A stretch of DNA of 64,000 nt from NCBI RefSeq assembly GCF_000350225.1, contig NW_005179232.1, positions 1 to 64,000 of the forward strand. The letters are read 5' to 3'. Below are positions 61,603 through 64,000 of this stretch, piece after piece; position 1 is the first letter of the stretch; the number at the start of each line of letters is the position of its first letter. A model generated the notes under the pieces. That model was given only the letters and a program-made list of their open reading frames with translations, ran no database searches and was not told where the DNA came from. The translations under genes and the position numbers were made by a program. The stretch is from Chondrus crispus. Taxonomy: Eukaryota; Rhodophyta; Florideophyceae; Gigartinales; Gigartinaceae.

Positions 61603-62462
61603 ATCGACGTAGAGTCCCGCGACCTCCGGACGGACGAAACGCAGCTGGCCGCAGGGACCTTGACGAAAGAGTTATGTCGACATGCCGGCATACCAGTGCG
61701 CCGGCAACTGCCCAAGGCTCCGTACGAGCCCTCGACGGGCTGGTACGAGCCCCCGAGCAACCACGCCGCCGCGAGTTCCTCGCCACGAGGTTCGCCCGTG
61801 CTGGCGAGAGGCGCAGGCCGGACCGGCGGCGCACCCCCCGTCGTCAAGGACACACGGGTATCCGATGGCGGAGCAACGGACGACGAGGGACCCAAGTCCT
61901 CGGATACTGCAGAGCTTCGGGTCTGGCGGGTTTTCCGGAACGGCCGCGGAGGCCACCACGGCTCCGAGGCAGGAGAAGCGAGGGCGACGGGTTGAGATAC
62001 GGATACCACTTCCCCCTCGACGGGGGGAGGATCCTCCCTAGTCGGGGAGCAACCGAGTACGGCGTCAGTGCCACCGTCAAGAGTCGGCGGAAGCGAGGCG
62101 CCGCCTCCGGATGGAGGCGGGGCCGCCATACCAAAGGACGAAACGCACGAGTCGAACGCACACACGGGGGCCACAAGGAGGAAGGACGCCGTCTGGATCG
62201 GAGTCGGACAGAGGAGTGCGGACCCCCACGATGGAGGTAACAAGGTGATCCCCAACAGGAGCCCAGAGGGTCTGCGCAGGATCGCCCGGCGAGGAAGAGC
62301 CGAGGACGGCGGGGAGAGGCCGGGGTCGTCGGGTGAAAGGAGGAGGGACGAACAATCCGCGCGCACGCGAAGAAACGCGAGACGGCACACGGAAGGGGGT
62401 GACAGGGGAGCGAAGTCGTCACGGGGTACGAGGACGACCGTATCGACGGCGGGATCGGACAT
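61542..62462 (-). CDS. Hypothetical Pro/Ser-rich protein with upstream TATA box
   Basis: 306 codons from a true ATG at 62462 (MSDPAVDTVVLVPRDDFAPL). The central part is Pro/Ser/Gly-rich, without hydrophobic membrane segments of clear length. A TATATATATA box (62507-62516) lies about 45 bp upstream, so the start is credible. It reads away from the LTR-like sequence at 62.5-63.1 kb, which points the other way. It may be the first protein of an unrecognised mobile element, followed by the frame at 60805-61602. Confidence 0.45.
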   Translation of the reverse strand: MSDPAVDTVVLVPRDDFAPLSPPSVCRLAFLRVRADCSSLLLSPDDPGLSPPSSALPRRAILRRPSGLLLGITLLPPSWGSALLCPTPIQTASFLLVAPVCAFDSCVSSFGMAAPPPSGGGASLPPTLDGGTDAVLGCSPTREDPPPVEGEVVSVSQPVALASPASEPWWPPRPFRKTRQTRSSAVSEDLGPSSSVAPPSDTRVSLTTGGAPPVRPAPLASTGEPRGEELAAAWLLGGSYQPVEGSYGALGSCRRTGMPACRHNSFVKVPAASCVSSVRRSRDSTSIPVPALPRKRGWPSRSPLAR

Positions 62463-62506
62463 GTCTTCCCCTCTCTACAAGCACCCGTGGACGCGGACGT
62501 CCCCGC

Positions 62507-62516
62507 TATATATATA
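62507..62516 (-). promoter_or_regulatory. TATA box for the minus-strand hypothetical gene
   Basis: TATATATATA in otherwise GC-rich DNA, about 45 bp before the ATG at 62462. Confidence 0.5.
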
Positions 62517-62519
62517 GTA

Positions 62520-63118
62520 CTACCGCGCGTGGCCACGTGTACCCCTCGGGTACAGGGCGCACGCGTGCACACATGTACACGTGTACCACGCGAGACGGAA
62601 GCGCTCACACACACGTGTACTGTCAGCCACGACGGCTGACAGCATTACAGTACGGTCCGATCCGTGCTACAGTAGACCACTACAGTACTTCGGTACTGTA
62701 GTGTTATAGATTGTTTTGTATATTAAATATGGAGCGGACCGGCGGCGGTGGAGGAGGACAAGCACGGACTTCTCACCCACCGACCGTCAAGGTCCGACTT
62801 CCCGCTTATTCTAATGTAGCGCTCGCTAATTACCTTAGAGCGGCACCGAGCGCAGGTTGAGGACGCGCGCAGTACGCCCATGAGCCGGCTCCGCCTCCGC
62901 CCGTCGGTACTGGATCGTTACCCAGTACCGCGCCGGGTCTTCGAGGCGTCGAACCGCTCGCGCGTACCGGCGTCCTCCTCGTTCCCGCTCTACCACGCTA
63001 CCCGGGCCCGCTGCCCGGTGCAGTTAGCTGGTGTCCCGCTTCACCCCCCTCTTCCCGATCGGACGGGGTCTCGGTCGAACTGTGCATACACCCCTATCGC
63101 TGGGGGTGTTATGCTACA
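62520..63118 (+). repeat. Diverged relative of the gypsy-2 LTR, plus orientation
   Basis: Matches the gypsy-2 LTR read on its sense strand, in the same order: ACACGTGT motifs, CTGTCAGCC...GGCTGACAG, TACAGTA/TACTGTA sites (62645-62700), TATTAAATATGGAGCGG, CGCCTCCGCCCGTC..GTACTGGATCG, and an end GTGTTATGCTACA (63118). No gag or PBS follows, so it is probably a solo LTR or a recruited promoter. Confidence 0.65.
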
Positions 63119-63393
63119 CATCTTTACTTTGATTATTGGGTTGACTATATATTGTCCCCGTCGTCGTCATGACGAAGCTAAATTATACTGTAAATTAGAA
63201 TAACTAGAATATAACGGGTGTAGCCCAGAGTGGACCAAGTAACGGCCCCTATAGGCCCGGCAGGTGGCAGAGGGCTCACACGTGTCCACCGGTATGGTCC
63301 GGCAGAGAGACAGGGGTCCACGTGTACCCGTGGCACACGTGGTGGCGGCGAGAGCGGTTTTGGCCAGATTAGGACAGCTGTCCCGGTACAGAG

Positions 63394-64000
63394 TGTAGTG
63401 CAATACGCACCTGGAAAGGGGGGTGAAAAGAAAGGAAAATATTTGAATATGAAAAGTAGTCCGGGTTGGGGGACACACGTGTGAATAATTGCACAGTTTT
63501 AATTTTTAATTGTTTTATTTTATTTAGTAAATTAGTTGGCATTAATTTTGCTGACACTAGATTAGATCTACGATCTAGCGCCGGGAGCCACTGTAGTGGC
63601 TCCGGCGGGGCGATATATACCTTAGCCCTCTGACCACCAAGTCAGTAAAGGTAACCCGAGTTGCCAGAGTTGAATATCGCCTTGGTCGAACTCTGTCTTT
63701 CCCAAGACGCTCCCTTTTACCACAGATTACGTTATACTTTGCGCTCGGGGGATCCCTTTTTCTTTTTCCTTTATTTCCCTATCCTTTTCTACTTCTATCT
63801 CTAATTTTTCCTTAATTGTGTTGGTTCCACTGGAGTTGGTTGCGACCGATCCGGTGTAGGTGTTTTAGCCATCGGGCAACACGTTGCGTAGCGCTGCTAC
63901 TGTTTCAAGTTCCGTCGGAAGGCTGTTGCAACGACGCCTCCGTCGAAGGTCTTGCTGTATAAGACAGAGTTGGTACCGCCTACCGCGATTGCGATCGCGC
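63394..64000 (+). repeat. LTR-like repeat copy B, cut by the window edge
   Basis: Begins TGTAGTGCAATACGCACC as in copy A and continues, without the DNA-transposon insert, through the hairpin (63585-63602), TATATA (63614-63619) and the GCGACCG..CCGGTGTAGGTG unit. It preserves the uninterrupted TTTAATTTTTAATTG site that proves the insertion in copy A. The right end lies outside the window. Confidence 0.7.

Noticed and set aside
61365-62240. 291-codon plus-strand Arg/Gly-rich frame
   Set aside because: GC-rich shadow of minus-strand frames that have a proper ATG and TATA box.
58160-63393. A complete LTR retrotransposon between the two TGTAGTGC repeats
   Set aside because: No sense-strand gag or pol is visible between them; the interval is made of other repeats and antisense frames.

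Overview
This is eukaryotic nuclear DNA. It carries Ty1/copia and Ty3/gypsy (chromovirus) retrotransposons, TATA-driven LTRs, satellite DNA, a GT-AG intron, a bZIP factor, ABCB-transporter remnants and an NB-ARC/WD40 STAND protein. My best guess is a multicellular alga, probably a florideophyte red alga such as Chondrus (few short introns, compact genes in a sea of retroelements). No rRNA or other host marker was seen, so this placement is inference. No prokaryotic operon, CRISPR array, tRNA or rRNA was found.

Layout. 0-3.7 kb: satellite built on CTAATCC-type words, a 244-bp MITE with perfect ends, a three-subunit higher-order repeat and a 112-bp tandem repeat. 3.7-7.3 kb: nothing assignable. 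7.3-13.4 kb: an ABCB-type transporter pseudogene on the minus strand, split by about 4.8 kb holding a diverged tyrosine recombinase-like gene and a basic/acidic protein gene. 13.4-15.5 kb: more satellite and a dispersed element with five ACGATACGTTTT-type sites; a second copy lies at 59.8-60.6 kb. 15.5-18.5 kb: a decayed chromovirus. 18.6-21.1 kb: unknown minus-strand reading frames and a promoter-like region. 22.9-24.4 kb: an APH-fold kinase-like gene. 24.7-29.0 kb: a membrane-protein pseudogene, a bZIP factor and another ABC fragment. 29.8-34.4 kb: the most interesting gene, a STAND/NLR with a MDPLSI-type N-terminus, NB-ARC and near-identical WD40 repeats, with a promoter carrying three evenly spaced TACTGTA sites.

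35.2-41.9 kb: a complete copia element with LTRs that look identical and a 5-bp target duplication. 42.6-51.5 kb: a nested cluster in which a minus-strand gypsy element sits inside a plus-strand one, both damaged. 51.5-56.1 kb: mostly unassigned. 56.1-64.0 kb: two related LTRs in the same orientation, one split by a 1,036-bp DNA transposon with an inferable empty site, plus unknown minus-strand reading frames with a TATA box and a diverged relative of the gypsy LTR.

The window reads as a transposon graveyard with a few host genes. The STAND gene and the recombinase-bearing insertion are the best candidates for undescribed biology. All similarity statements come from reading motifs by eye; no database search was run. 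Many unassigned reading frames begin at non-ATG codons and may be exons.
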